Shown here: piece by piece, positions 35,161-48,490 of the stretch
Layout: every line of letters begins with the position of its first letter
How positions within the stretch are numbered: position 1 is the stretch's first letter
Source of the DNA: Zeus faber
Taxonomy: Eukaryota > Chordata > Actinopteri > Zeiformes > Zeidae
Direction of reading: 5' to 3'
Length of the DNA stretch: 64,000 nt
NCBI GenBank assembly: GCA_960531495.1
Contig: OY482854.1
Span: 15,573,308-15,637,307, forward strand
Program-made: the position numbers and the translations under genes
Notes under the pieces: model-generated
Told to the model about the DNA's origin: nothing
The model's input: the letters and a program-made list of their open reading frames with translations, nothing else
Databases searched by the model: none

Positions 35161-37587
35161 CTCTAGTGGAGAGTCTGGTTCATCCAGGATGTTCTTTTCA
35201 CTCTGTATTCGCTGCATCGTCCCTGTAGAACTGGGGTCCATCATCAGAATGCTCTGACTAGCAGCTCTGCCGAACTTACAGTCACTCTTTCTGGAGTCAG
35301 TCGTCCTGCACACCTCGTAATTGTACACATGCTGCAGCGTCCCTGACCCCAAAGTGTCGGAGTAACGTGGTGGATAATATGGAATCACCGGGAGACTGGG
35401 ATGATACAGGATGCGAGACTGTCTCCATCTGTATATTTTCACTGATATTATCACCACTAAACATGTGATGAAGAGAAAGGAAACTACAGCCAAAGCCAAG
35501 ACTAAATAAAAAGTCAGGTTGTCATTGTACTCCTTGTCGTGTGTAAAGTCAGTGAACTCTGAGAGCACTTCAGGGAAGCTGTCCGCCACCGCCACGTTAA
35601 CATTGACTGTAGCTGAACGAGAGGGCTGTCCGTTGTCCTCCACTACAACAGTCAGTCTTTGTTTCACAACATCTTTATCAGTGACTTGGCGGATAGTTCT
35701 TATTTCTCCATTCTGTAAACCCACTTCAAACAGCGCTCTGTCTGTGGCTTTCTGCAGTTTATAGGAGAGCCAGGCGTTCTGTCCAGAGTCCACATCAACA
35801 GCCACCACTTTAGTGACCAGATAGCCCACATCTGCTGAACGAGGAACCATTTCAGCCACCAGAGGGCCACCGGTCTGGACTGGGTACAGAACCTGAGGGG
35901 GGTTGTCGTTCTGGTCCTGGATCATAATTTTCACAGTCACATTGCTGCTGAGTGGAGGGGAGCCTCCATCCTGGGCTTTGACGTGAAACTGGAAATCTTT
36001 TATCTGCTCATAGTCAAAAGAGCGCACTGCATGGACGACTCCACTTTCCGCATTTACGGACACATATGAGGAGACCGATACACCGTTCACGGAAGAATCC
36101 TCCAAATTATAAGAAACACCAGCATTTTGATTCCAGTCAGCATCTCTGGCTTGTAGTTTGAATACAGAAATTCCTGGCTTGTTGTTTTCTACAATATTGG
36201 CCTCATATGAGCCCTTCTCAAACTCGGGGGCGTTATCATTTACATCTGAGATCTTCAAATTGATTGCGACGCTGCTGGAGAGCGAGGGTACGCCCCTATC
36301 AGAACACGTCACACTTACATTATATTGGGCAGCGACCTCCCTGTCTAACGCCGCGTCTGTAACCAAACTATAGAAGCCGTTCAGCGTAGATTGAATTTTA
36401 AACGGTATATTGTCAACCATTTCACATTCTACGTCTCCATTTTCCTCGGAGTCCGGATCATTTACACTCAACATGGCGATTACGGTGTTCGGGGGGGAGT
36501 CCTCCAGTATGCTGTCCGATTTAGAGAGTATGTTCAAAACCGGTTTGTTGTCGTTTACGTCTATGACGTCGACAATGATCTTACTGGAATCGGATAACCC
36601 CCCATTGTCTACAGCTTCTATATCTACTTGATAGTGCTTCGTTTTTTCATAATCTAAATTACCGACCAAGATAACTTCCCCACTTGTCTTGTCGATCTGA
36701 AACAGGTCTGACAACCGACGCTTACTATTGGAAATGACGTAAGATATTTCTCCGTTGGAGCCTTTGTCTTTGTCAGATGCGCTCACCGTGGTTAGGCTTG
36801 TTCCCTTCGGTGAATTCTCTGTAACTGTTGCCTTGTAGACTGGTTTGGTGAAATGTGGAGAATTATCATTTGCATCTAAAACAGTGACGTGTATCTGCAT
36901 TGTCCCGGACATCCGCGGCTGTCCCCCGTCCACAGCAGTTAACAACAGGGATATCTGTTCGCTATTTTCTCGATCGAGAGGCTTCTGTAAAACCATCTCC
37001 ACCTTTTTATTTCCGTCGATTTGATTTTCTAATTTCAATGCGAAGTGATCTGTGGGTTTGATCGAGTAACTCTGGAGGCCATTCGAACCAATGTCCGCGT
37101 CAATTGCTTTCTCTAACACAAATTTAGACCCAACGACTGTTGACTCGCTGATCTCTAAACGTTTCTCATTTGATGAAAAGCTGGGAGCATTGTCGTTTAT
37201 GTCCGTTATTTCGATTGCTATGCGGAACAATTCCATCGGATTTTCCAGAATAACCTGAAAATGTAAGGCGCACGGCGTGGTTTCCGCACACAGCGTCTCT
37301 CTGTCTATTCTCCCTTTGACGAGGAGGACCCCTCTTTCTTTATCCAGCCCGATATATTCTTCTCCGTCTCCCGAATGAATGCGAGCCCTTCCCGATTTCA
37401 GCCTTTTTAAATCCAACCCGATATCCAGAACAATATTTCCGACAACAGAGCCTATCGCCATTTCCTCGGGAATGGAATAACTGACCTGGCCGAGCACGCA
37501 ACTGAGTGAGAGGATCGATACGCACAACAGTACTTGCCCCCTTATAGCTTTGTCTGGATATTCCTTTTCTTCCATTTCCTCCTCCAA
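35161..37587 (-). CDS. pcdhg: Protocadherin gamma variable exon VE11
   Basis: The exon encodes 809 residues. The start is odd: the N-terminus MEEEMEEKEYPDKAIRG is acidic and long before the hydrophobic core QVLLCVSILSLSCVLG, and no better in-frame ATG exists than Met1 or Met5. Mature EC1 begins QVSYSIPEEMAIGS and has CAETTPC. EC3-EC4 are of the VE14/VE15 type (SDSSKIIVDVIDVNDN). EC5 has NQNAGVSYNLED, with G for the usual R. EC6 is TGGP plus DKDV. The tail has QSILMM. The donor is GAG|GTTAGA at 35160. The leader contains a G-rich tract on plus (37763-37792). Function is inferred from family. Confidence 0.93.
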
Positions 37588-37762
37588 ATTTGCAGCCCAA
37601 ACGATATTTACAAAGTATTCCAGTTAGTGTTTGAGGAATGCTTTCAGAAAAAAAAAAATATATATATATCCAGTTGATTCTGCAAGATGAGACCGCGACT
37701 TGTTTTATCCAACGGTTTCTGTGTCTTGTGCTGCGCGTACCCTCCGTGTCTTGTGTAGAAAT

Positions 37763-37792
37763 GGGAAGGGCGGGGGAGGGGGGGTGGGGGTG
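37763..37792 (+). other. G-quadruplex-type tract in the VE11 leader
   Basis: Five G runs of three to seven bases with one- or two-base spacers, on the template strand, between the VE11 CSE and ATG. A quadruplex is possible by pattern only. Confidence 0.55.
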
Positions 37793-37838
37793 GCGTTGGT
37801 TCAGTTCGCAGCTTTTCTCAAATCTGCCACACACAGGT

Positions 37839-37877
37839 CTATAGCGGCGCTGTCTGTCCAATGCGTCGAACTACAGA
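37839..37877 (-). promoter_or_regulatory. CSE promoter element of VE11
   Basis: The most deviant core of the set: CAGACAGCGCCGCTATAG on the minus strand, keeping GCCGCT. The upstream box CTGTAGTT is perfect and at the standard spacing, which supports the call. About 252 bp upstream of the ATG. Confidence 0.75.
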
Positions 37878-38386
37878 CGGTGAGACATGTTTCTGAAATG
37901 GTACTGACTGCACATTACGAGACCAAATAAGACTGGCGGGCGACATGATCACAAATCAGAAATAATTCTGAAATACGCATGCGCACATACACAAACGCAC
38001 GCACACACGCACGCAATTAAGAAGGGAGTGAAAACAATTCAACAATCGGCCCGTCGACAACATGTCAACTACATGAAGCAGCATTGTATTATTTTCAGCT
38101 AGGTTGCATATCCTGATCAGCTTCAAAATCATAACCAATGTTGTTTGCTTAAAGGTAGGAAGGACACAAAAAGACACACAACAACAACAGAGAAAATCTT
38201 GTGCAAAATGTTAAGCACGAATGCAAAATGGTTCCCCTCCTGACTCAAAAAGGTGAAACATATTGGCAAACACCAGGCGAATTAAAAAAGGTATTAATGT
38301 AATAAAACACTCACCAAAGTGAGTCTAATGGCGACTTATACTGTTGATTTGATATTGTAAACATTGGAAAGAAAAAGGATTCTAAC
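37878..38386. other. Intergenic gap VE11-VE12
   Basis: No gene. A short CA/CG-rich stretch lies at about 37980-38015. No RE1 is seen before the VE12 donor. Confidence 0.6.
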
Positions 38387-40786
38387 CTCTAGTGGAGAGT
38401 CTGGTTCATCCAGGATGTTCTTTTCACTCTGTATTCGCTGCATCGTCCCTGTAGAACTGGGGTCCATCATCAGAACGTTCTGACTAGCAGCTCTGCCGAA
38501 CTTACAGTCGCTCTTCCTGGAGTCAGTCGTCCTGCACACCTCGTAATTGTACACATGCTGCAGAGTCCCTGACCCCAAAGTGTCGGAGTAACGTGGTGGA
38601 TAATAGGGAATCACAGGGAGACTGGGATGATACAGGATGCGAGACTGTCTCCATCTGTATATTTTCACTGATATAATCACCACTAAACACGTGATGAAGA
38701 GAAAGGAAACTACAGCCAAAGCCAAGACTAAGTAAAAAGTCAGGTTGTCATTGTACTCCTTGTCGTGTGTGAAGTCAGTGAACTCTGAGAGCACTTCAGG
38801 GAAGCTGTCCGCCACCGCCACGTTAACATTGACTGTAGCTGAACGAGAGGGCTGTCCGTTGTCCTCCACTACAACAGTCAGTCTTTGTTTCACAACATCT
38901 TTATCAGTGACTTGGCGGATAGTTCTTATTTCTCCATTCTGTAATCCCACTTCAAACAGTGCTCTGTCTGTGGCTTTCTGCAGTTTATAGGAGAGCCAGG
39001 CGTTCTGTCCAGAGTCCACATCAACAGCCACCACTTTAGTGACCAGATAGCCCACATCTGCTGAACGAGGAACCATTTCAGCCACCAGAGAGCCACCGGT
39101 CTGGACTGGGTACAGAACCTGAGGGGGGTTGTCGTTCTGGTCCTGGATCATTATTTTCACAGTCACGTTGCTACTGAGTGGAGGGGAGCCTCCATCCTGG
39201 GCTTTAACATGAAACTGAAAATCCTTGATCTGCTCATAGTCAAAAGAGCGCACTGCATGGATGACTCCACTGTCAGCACTAACAGACACATAAGAGGAGA
39301 TGTGGACTCCGTTAACTGAGGAATCCTCCAGTATGTAAGAAACACGAGCATTCTGGTTCCAGTCAGTATCTTTTGCTTTCACTGTGAATACAGAAATACC
39401 CGGTATGTTGTTTTCAATAATATAGGCTTCATATGAGCTCATTTCAAAGACAGGCGCATTGTCATTCACATCTGAGATCTGCAAGTTAAGAGTGACACTG
39501 CTGGAGAGGGATGGTACTCCTTCATCCGAACACGTCACATTAATATTATACTCAAAAGCTCTTTCTCTGTCAATTTCCTCATAGGTGACTAAACTAAAGA
39601 AATTCTTAGATGTTGACTTCATAATAAATGGAGTGTTTTCATTAATGTAACACATAACTTTTCCATTTTCACCGGAATCTGGGTCTTGCACATTAATAAC
39701 TGCAACTACAGTTCCTGGGTGAGAATTCTCTGATATTGCATTGGTTTTAGACATGATATTTATAAATGGTGGATTGTCATTCACATCTGTGACATCAACA
39801 ATGACTTTACACGAATCTGTCAGTCCTCCATCATCACTAGCTTGCACCTGTATTTCATAATTCCGTGCCTTTTCATAGTCGAGCTTCCCATTTAACACTA
39901 TCACACCATTTTCTTCATTTATTTCAAACATTTCAGGCACATTCTTGGGGGTGTTGGTTAAGGAATATGACACTCTCCCGTTTAAACCCTCATCGGCGTC
40001 AGTAGCACTTACTGTACTCAAAATCGTGCCTTTGGGAGCTGTCTCTGATATAATAGCTTTATAGACCTCCTGTGTAAATATTGGCGAATTATCGTTGAAG
40101 TCTAGTACCAATATCTGAACACGAATTGTACCCGATAGCTGCGGATCACCACCATCTATAGCTGTGAGGATTAAAGAGAGATGCTCTTGTTTCTCCCTGT
40201 CAAGTAATTTTTGCAAAACCATTTCAACCTTTTTGCTTCCGTCCTGCTGACTTTGCAATTTCAAATGGAAATTGTCCGTGGGCTTTAACGAGTAACTCTG
40301 CAGTCCATTCACCCCGACATCTAAATCCACGGCTCTTTCTAGGATGAATTTAGCCCCGACCACAGTCGATTCGCTGATTCTGAAATTCACCTCATCCTTT
40401 GTGAAGCTCGGTGCATTATCATTGATGTCCTTTACTTCCACCGTTACGCTATAGAATTCAATAGGTTCCTCGAGAGTAATTTGAAAATGCAAAGCACAGG
40501 GCGTCGTCTGTTCACACAGAGCTTCTCTGTCTATTTTTTCCTTGATGAGAAGGACGCCTTTTTCTTTATCCAGCTCAATATACTCAGCACTGTCCCCTGT
40601 ATATATACGAGCCTTACCGGACCTCAGTCTTCTTAAATCCAATCCCAAATCCTGCGCAACGTTTCCTACCAAAGAGCCCCTCGCCATTTCTTCAGGAACA
40701 GAGTAAGTGACCTGACCGAGAACTGATCTCAGTGAAAGGATCGAGATCAACAAAATCACTTGCCGCCCCTTTGTCCTGAACGGCAT
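38387..40786 (-). CDS. pcdhg: Protocadherin gamma variable exon VE12
   Basis: The exon encodes 800 residues from MPFRTKGRQVILLISILSLRSVLG, a good signal peptide. An ATG 60 bp upstream in frame would precede this with 20 residues that do not fit and was not used. Mature EC1 starts QVTYSVPEEMARGS and has CEQTTPC. EC2 has QKLLDREKQEH for the usual QKPLDRE, and its end reads VLDFNDNSP. EC4 has VTYEEIDRERAFEYNINVTCSD. EC6 is TGGS plus DKDV. The donor is GAG|GTTAGA at 38386, phase 0. No RE1 was found after it. Function is inferred from family. Confidence 0.94.
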
Positions 40787-41053
40787 TTTCCCTCTTGATA
40801 ATAAATGTAGGAAAAAAAAACAAAATCTATATTCCAACGCGTTCACACCTCTTATTCCAAACTAACAACGAAATGTCCAATTATATTAATCCGCATTCCC
40901 GTGCGAAAAACGAAAGAATCGTACATCCAGTCTTCTGAGCCGCCCAGTTCCCAGTGCTGTGCGCGATATCTGGCTCCACGTAGGAGGAGGAAGACAAAAT
41001 GACGCCGGGGATGGTCGAGCTCAAAATATTGAGGACAACGACAACGCACTAGC

Positions 41054-41092
41054 CAACAGCGGCTCTAAGAGTCCAGACGCTTGAACTACAGA
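41054..41092 (-). promoter_or_regulatory. CSE promoter element of VE12
   Basis: The minus-strand core CTCTTAGAGCCGCTGTTG lies about 268 bp upstream of the ATG, with CTGTAGTT at the standard spacing. Confidence 0.87.
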
Positions 41093-41317
41093 AAATAATA
41101 TTCTATATGAAAACAAATAAAATAAAAAATCAGCTTTGGGCGCCCTCACTCACATTGATTATTAAAGTGCTACACATTCTGCAATTAAAAACAAATCTCT
41201 GTAAAAAAAAAAACCAACAATGCTGCTAACGAATTTGGAATATACAGGTCAAACAGCTGAAAGAATTTGAAATATGTAGCTAAACAAAAATTCATGAATC
41301 GAAAAAGGAATTATATA

Positions 41318-41324
41318 AATAATG

Positions 41325-41355
<31 letters not shown>

Positions 41356-41642
41356 AATTATTTTAAATATTGATAAATAATAATAATAATGAAATAATAA
41401 TGAAAACGAATAATAATAAAATAAAATAAAAATAAATTATAATAATAACAACAACAATAATAATAATAATGATGATAGTAATAATAAAAACAATAATAAT
41501 ACTAATAATAATACTACTACTACGAATAACAATAATGATAATAAAAATTAAAATACTACTACTAATAATAATGATTAATATTATTATACATATAATTATT
41601 ATTTATATTATTAATATTATTATGATTATTATTATTATTATG
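41318..41642. repeat. Imperfect (AAT)n low-complexity tract
   Basis: About 320 bp of TAA/AAT units with many interruptions, including ACT and ATT blocks. Confidence 0.9.
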
Positions 41643-41807
41643 GCGTGATCCCTCTATGTTTTAAATACTCGTACAACAATATCAATTAAGCCTTTGGGGA
41701 GACAGAGTGTCATAAACTCTTGTGACTAAATAATGCTGTTGTTAAAACTAAAGGGGGAAAAAGAGCAAATCAGTACTAAATCAAACTGAGAATCCAATGC
41801 TGCAATC

Positions 41808-41828
41808 GACGCTGTCCTTGGTGCTGAA
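41808..41828 (-). promoter_or_regulatory. RE1/NRSE after VE13
   Basis: The minus strand reads TTCAGCACCAAGGACAGCGT: both halves perfect. It is 77 bp past the VE13 donor. Confidence 0.8.
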
Positions 41829-41904
41829 ACTGGCTTGAGAGAAAATGGCAAGATTCATATAAAAATGTACACATAATAGATTATATCAAATGAAAACGTC
41901 TAAC

Positions 41905-44289
41905 CTCTAGTGGAGAGTCTGGTTCATCCAGGATGTTCTTTTCACTCTGTATTCGCTGCATCGTCCCTGTAGAACTGGGGTCCATCATCAGAACGTTCTG
42001 ACTAGCAGCTCTGCCGAACTTACAGTCACTCTTTCTGGAGTCAGTCGTCCTGCACACCTCGTAATTGTACACATGCTGCAGAGTCCCTGACCCCAAAGTG
42101 TCGGAGTAACGTGGTGGATAATAAGGAATCACCGGGAGACTGGGATGATAGAGGATGCGAGACTGTCTCCATCTGTATATTTTCACTGATATAATCACCA
42201 CTAAACACGTGATGAAGAGAAAGGAAACTACAGCCAAAGCCAAGACTAAGTAAAAAGTCAGGTTGTCATTGTACTCCTTGTCGTGTGCAAAGTCAGTGAA
42301 CTCTGAGAGCACTTCAGGGAAGCTGTCCGCCACCGCCACGTTAACATTGACTGTAGCTGAACGAGAGGGCTGTCCGTTGTCCTCCACTACAACAGTCAGT
42401 CTTTGTTTCACAGCATCTTTATCAGTGACTTGGCGGATAGTTCTTATTTCTCCATTCTGTAATCCCACTTCAAACAGCGCTCTGTCTGTGGCTTTCTGCA
42501 GCTTATAGGAGAGCCAGGCGTTCTGTCCAGAGTCCACATCAACAGCCACCACTTTAGTGACCAGATAGCCCACATCTGCTGAACGAGGAACCATTTCAGC
42601 CACCAGAGGGCCACCGGTCTGGACTGGGTACAGAACCTGAGGGGCATTGTCATTCTGATCCTGGATCATTATTTTCACAGTCACATTGCTACTGAGAGGA
42701 GGGGAACCTCCATCCTGGGCTTTGACGTGAAACTGAAAATCCTTAATTTGCTCGTAGTCAAAAGAGCGCACTGCATGGATGACTCCACTGTCAGCACTAA
42801 CAGACACATATGAGGATACAGGTACGCCATTGACTGAATAGTCCTCTAGGATGTAAGAAACACGAGCATTCTGGTTCCAATCAACATCATGTGCTTTCAC
42901 TGTGAAAACAGAAACACCTGGTGTGTTGTTTTCAATCATGTAGGCTTCATATGATTTACTCTCAAAAACAGGCGAGTTATCATTCACGTCTGAGATCTGT
43001 AACGTGAGAGTGACGCTGCTGGACAGTGAGGGCGCTCCCTTATCTGAACACACTATACTGATTTTATACTCTGAGGCTCTCTCTCTGTCCATGTCACCTC
43101 CTGTTACTAAAGTGAAGAAATGATTTGTCGAGGTTTTCATGATAAACGGAAGGTTTTCGTCAATAAAACAGTTGACTTCACCATTTTCACTCGAATCGAG
43201 GTCTTCGACATTTATCATCGTCACGACGGTATTTGCCTTGATATCCTCTGGTATAACATTCGACTTGGACATGATAGTGATGTCCGGCTTGTTGTCATTA
43301 ACGTCCTCTACGTCGACGATTAATTTGCAAGAGTCCGTTAGTCCTCCGTCATCACTTGCGAGTAAGTTAATGAGAAACGTTTTCTGTTTTTCAAAGTCGA
43401 CATTTGCTGCCAATCTAACCTCCCCCGTTTCCTCATTGACCAGAAACAAATCCCTTACGTCATCCAAAGTATTCGTTATTGAATATAAGATTTTTCCGTT
43501 CGACCCAAAATCTGCATCCGATGCTTTCACAGTAGCCACCATTGTCCCAACAGGGGAATTCTCGGTAATAGTAGCTTTGTATGTGCTTTGTGTAAAAATC
43601 GGTGCGTTATCATTGACGTCTAATACGGTAATTTCAATATGCATTGTTCCAGTCATTTGCGGTTCTCCTCCATCCACAGCCGTCAAAACAAGGGACATCA
43701 CCTCCCGTTTCTCTCTGTCTAGTGGCTTCTGTAATATCATCTCAATATTTTTATTACCATCTGCTTTATTGTGCAGCGTCAGTGCAAAATTTTCGGATGG
43801 TTTCAGCCCATAGGCCTGAAGGTCGTTAATTCCAACGTCGTGATCCACAGCCCTCTCCAGGACGAATTTAGCGCCGATGGAGGCTGACTCGCTAATTTTA
43901 AAATGCATCCTACTCTTTTCAAAGGTCGGTGAATTGTCATTAATATCGACGATCTCAACCGTGACACCGTAGAATTCCATCGGGTTCTCTAGAATGATCT
44001 GAAAATTTAGCGCACAAGGCGACGTCTTTCTGCACAGCGCCTCTCTGTCTATTCTGTCTTTGATGAGCAGGACTCCTCTTTCTTTATTCAGCTCGACGTA
44101 CTCTCCACTGTCGCGGGTGTAGATTCGAGCTTTACCCGACTTTAATCGCTTCACATCTAAACCCAAATCCTGAGCAATATTGCCGACTAAAGAGCCTTTC
44201 GCCATTTCTTCAGGAATAGAGTAGCTGGCCTGGCCGGCTGCTGAACTAAAGGAAAGGACAGACATGAAGAACAATACTTGCCGTCGCAT
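41905..44289 (-). CDS. pcdhg: Protocadherin gamma variable exon VE13
   Basis: The exon encodes 795 residues. The signal peptide is 1-19 (MRRQVLFFMSVLSFSSAAG). The mature start is QASYSIPEEMAKGS, with A where all the other exons have V. EC1 has CRKTSPC and ALNFQ for ALHFQ. EC2 has DVGINDLQAYGLKPSENF. The EC5/EC6 junction reads NDNAPQ (NDNPPQ in most), a variant shared only with VE16. The membrane-proximal stretch has FTDFAHDKEY for FTDFTHDKEY. EC6 is TGGP plus DKDA. The donor is GAG|GTTAGA at 41904. A strong RE1 follows. Function is inferred from family. Confidence 0.94.
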
Positions 44290-44561
44290 CGTTTTGATAT
44301 ATTTTTAGCCGTCCAGACAAAGCAGAGTTATAGTCCATAAAATCAAATTTCCTTCAGCGCTGTCAAAGGAAATGGCGAGAAAAAAAACCCCAAAATCGAA
44401 TAATCCTCAAACGGAAAACAAAGAACACGCAGAACGTCGTCTCCCCTTTTCGTTTTCCATTCCACGGTACGTCCGCCTTTCCCTGAGCGGATGAATGTGT
44501 ATTTTGTCGAGGTGGATGGGAAGGTCTGTAAAAACCCCCTCCGAGCTCTCGACATACTGGC

Positions 44562-44600
44562 CTACAGCGGCCCTGTGAGTTCACTCCACAAAATTGCAGA
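44562..44600 (-). promoter_or_regulatory. CSE promoter element of VE13
   Basis: The minus-strand core CTCACAGGGCCGCTGTAG lies about 273 bp upstream of the ATG. The spaced box reads CTGCAATT at the standard spacing. Confidence 0.87.
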
Positions 44601-45006
44601 TGAAGAGAAAATCTTCAGCCGTGAATCTCACATCCAATAGAAACAGTACATGGAAGTAGAGGTTCTACAGCACAAAACTTTATCCAACGCAACTTCCAAT
44701 AACCTACAAGGGACTTAAATGAGGCACTAAGTTCATCACAGCTCCATAGATTTTACGAAGATAAAAATGTCAGTTACAAACCAATCAGGGTTACACAATA
44801 TATCATCATGGGGCATTGGTGACTATGTAGATGTTGAAAGCACATTGAAGAAAATACAAGAGCCCTATACATTTGAAAAAATTAAAATAAAGTACCTGTA
44901 TATAAGGTTGAAAAAGTAGAGCAGGCATGGTTTATAATTGCGATAACATTGATAATTTATTTATATTATAGGTTGAATACTCTAAAATAATATTAAAATA
45001 CGTTTA

Positions 45007-45332
<326 letters not shown>

Positions 45333-45465
45333 CCATTTATTAATTATGCATGAAGGGTAATTCAGAGTAAAGAGCCAAAACAAATAAAGCAAATCTTTTT
45401 TTAATTTGGCTCTTTACCCTCTTTGCTTCTCTTTGCTCTTTCCAGCAACACAAATCTAGCAGATT

Positions 45466-45486
45466 AAAATGTCCATGGTGCTGGAT
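45466..45486 (-). promoter_or_regulatory. Partial RE1/NRSE after VE14
   Basis: The minus strand reads TCCAGCACCATGGACATTTT. The left half and centre are perfect; the right half is cut to GGACA. It is 81 bp past the VE14 donor. Confidence 0.55.
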
Positions 45487-45566
45487 TCCAGTGCCCATGA
45501 AGCAAACACATTCAAAAATAATTAAATTCATGTAGATAATATTGTTTAAAGAAATATCAATCTAAC

Positions 45567-47948
45567 CTCTAGTGGAGAGTCTGGTTCATCCAGGATGTTC
45601 TTTTCAATCTGTATTCGCTGCATCGTCCCTGTAGAACTGGGGTCCATCATCAGAACGTTCTGACTAGCAGCTCTGCCGAACTTACAGTCACTCTTTCTGG
45701 AGTCAGTCGTCCTGCACACCTCGTAATTGTACACATGCTGCAGAGTCCCTGACCCCAAAGTGTCGGAGTAACGTGGTGGATAATATGGAATCACCGGGAG
45801 ACTGGGATGATACAGGATGCGAGACTGTCTCCATCTGTATATTTTCACTGATATAATCACCACTAAACACGTGATGAAGAGAAAGGAAACTACAGCCAAA
45901 GCCAAGACTAAGTAAAAAGTCAGGTTGTCATTGTACTCCTTGTCGTGTGTAAAATCAGTGAACTCTGAGAGCACTTCAGGGAAGCTGTCCGCCACCGCCA
46001 CGTTAACATTGACTGTAGCTGAACGAGAGGGCTGTCCGTTGTCCTCCACTACAACAGTCAGTCTTTGTTTCACAGCATCTTTATCAGTGACTTGGCGGAT
46101 AGTTCTTATTTCTCCATTCTGTAAACCCACTTCAAACAGCGCTCTGTCTGTGGCTTTCTGAAGTTTATAGGAGAGCCAGGCGTTCTGTCCAGAGTCCACA
46201 TCAACAGCCACCACTTTAGTGACCAGATAGCCCACATCTGCTGAACGAGGAACCATTTCAGCCACCAGAGGGCCACCGGTCTGGACTGGGTACAGAACCT
46301 GAGGGGGGTTGTCGTTCTGGTCCTGGATCATTATTTTCACAGTCACATTGCTACTGAGTGGAGGGGAGCCTCCATCTTGAGCTTTGACAAGGAACTGGAA
46401 ATCTTTTATCTGCTCGTAGTCAAAAGAGCGCACTGCATGGATGACCCCACTGTCAGCACTAACGGACACATATGAGGAGATGGGAACTCCATTAACCGAA
46501 GAATCCTCCAGAATGTAAGAAACACGAGCATTTTGATTCCAATCAGCATCTATTGCTTTAACTGTGAAAATAGAGAGACCCTGTATGTTGTTTTCTACAA
46601 TGAAAGCATCATATAATCTCTGTTCAAACACAGGGGCATTATCATTTACATCTGAGATCTGTAAGGTGAGTGTGATATTGCTGGAAAGGGAGGGCACTCC
46701 CTTATCATAGCAAGCCACACTGATATTAAATTGCGAAGCTACTTCTCTGTCTAATGCTAAATCAGTAACCAAGCTATAAAATCCATTCACTGTAGAATCT
46801 ATTTTAAATGGAATTTTATCAATTATACTACACTCCACCTCTCCGTTATTACCAGAATCCGGGTCATTCACGCTTAGCATTGCTATAACTGTGTTTGGAG
46901 GAGAGTCCTCTGATATTAATTCTAATTGAGAAACTATATTCGGATACGGTATATTATCATTTACATCGATTACATCAACAATCACCTTACTAGAATCCGA
47001 GAGTCCCCCATTGTCTACAGCTTCTATATCTATCTGGTAATGTTTTGCTTTTTCGTAATCAATTTCACCAATCAGGATCACCTCTCCACTTCTCCTATCG
47101 ATTTGAAACAGCTCTGTCAAACGGTGCTTGCTGTTTGAAATCAGGTACGACACGTCTCCATTGGAGCCTTTGTCTCTGTCGGTCGCACTTACAGTCATAA
47201 CTCTGGTGCCCCGAGGAGAGTTTTCAATTATGTTCACTTTATAAAGCGGATTGGTGAAAACAGGGGCATTGTCATTCACGTCTAGAACGGTGACGTGTAT
47301 CTGCATCGTCCCTGACATTTGCGGCTCGCCTCCATCCACAGCGGTCAGCAGCAGCGAAATGTGCTCATTTTGTTCCCGGTCAAGATTTTTTTTTAAAACC
47401 ATCTCTACCTTTTTGCTCCCGTCCGGCTGATTCTCTAATTTGAGCACAAAGTTATCGGTTGGCCTGAGCGAGTAGCCCTGGAGACCGTTCGCGCCGATGT
47501 CCAAATCAATTGCTTTTTCCAAAACAAATTTGGACCCGACGACGGCGGATTCGCTGATCTCAAAACGTTTCTCCCCGTTCGAAAAATTGGGCGAATTGTC
47601 GTTGATATCGACGATTTCCACCGTGACGCGGAACAATTCCATCGGATTCTCCAGGATGATCTGGAAGTGCAGCGCGCAAGGCGTCGCCTCGCCGCACAGC
47701 AGCTCCCTGTCTATTTCCTCTCGGACGACCAGGACTCCCTTTTCTTTATTCAGCGCGATGTATTCTGCACTGCCCCCCGTGTACACGCGAGCTTTCCCTG
47801 TTCTCAACCTATTCACATCCAGACCCAAATCACGGGCGATATTGCCGACCACAGACCCTTTGGCCATTTCCTCGGGAATGGAGTAGCTGACCTGCCCGGA
47901 CACGCAAGCGGAAGAAAGCACCGAGATGAGCAGGACGCGGAGCACCAT
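45567..47948 (-). CDS. pcdhg: Protocadherin gamma variable exon VE14
   Basis: The exon encodes 794 residues. The signal peptide is 1-18 (MVLRVLLISVLSSACVSG) and mature EC1 begins QVSYSIPEEMAKGS, with CGEATPC. EC2 has the KKNLDREQNEH variant. EC3-EC4 (LISNSKHRLTELFQIDRRSG; ISEDSPPNTVIAMLSVNDPD) are of the same lineage as VE11. EC4 contains the unusual VACYDKGVPSLSSN for VTCSDEGVPSLSS. EC6 is TGGP plus DKDA. The tail has RIQIEKN for RIQSEKN. The donor is GAG|GTTAGA at 45566. Its leader and first codons are GC-rich compared with the intergenic DNA. Function is inferred from family. Confidence 0.94.
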
Positions 47949-48205
47949 TGTTCCTCACGGCGTCTCTCCTCTCCTGTGATTTGTAGAGCGGCGTTTTCCG
48001 AGAAACTGTCGAGCGTAGGCGTCGACAGAGGGAGAAAAAAAAACTAGAGTCACAATCCACGTATCTTGAGAGGGAAAATTAAAAAAATCAGCGTTGTAAA
48101 TCCCTGATAATCCTCCGCCACAGTCTTGCGTTCCAGTCTCCGTTTCTCCTACAATGCGTCGATTTTAAATACCACGGAATGTGGCTCCACAAACTGCTGC
48201 ACGGT

Positions 48206-48244
48206 CAACAGCGACCCTCTGAGTTCAATTTACAAAACTACGGA
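48206..48244 (-). promoter_or_regulatory. CSE promoter element of VE14
   Basis: The minus-strand core CTCAGAGGGTCGCTGTTG lies about 258 bp upstream of the ATG, with CCGTAGTT at the standard spacing. Confidence 0.87.
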
Positions 48245-48490
48245 AATTATAATAATCTCAATATTGACAGCACATATACAAGTACTGCAGCTTCATATAC
48301 TGTAGACGTCATCATTGACACCCGAGACAGATTACCGAGGTTGAAGGAAACTCCATCCAACAACGGCTATGATGCAGGGGCAGAGTTGCAAAAAATTACA
48401 AAATATTTTGAAACAGTCAAACAAGTGTTAATGAAATCATATTAAAATGGGAAAGCTAGACCTGTAAAACAGACTACAGAATTCGAGCTT

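Larger units (their letters stand above)
41093..41904. other. Intergenic gap VE12-VE13
   Basis: No gene. Most of it is a low-complexity AAT-type tract (about 41318-41642); the VE13 RE1 is at its lower-complexity-free right end. Confidence 0.6.
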
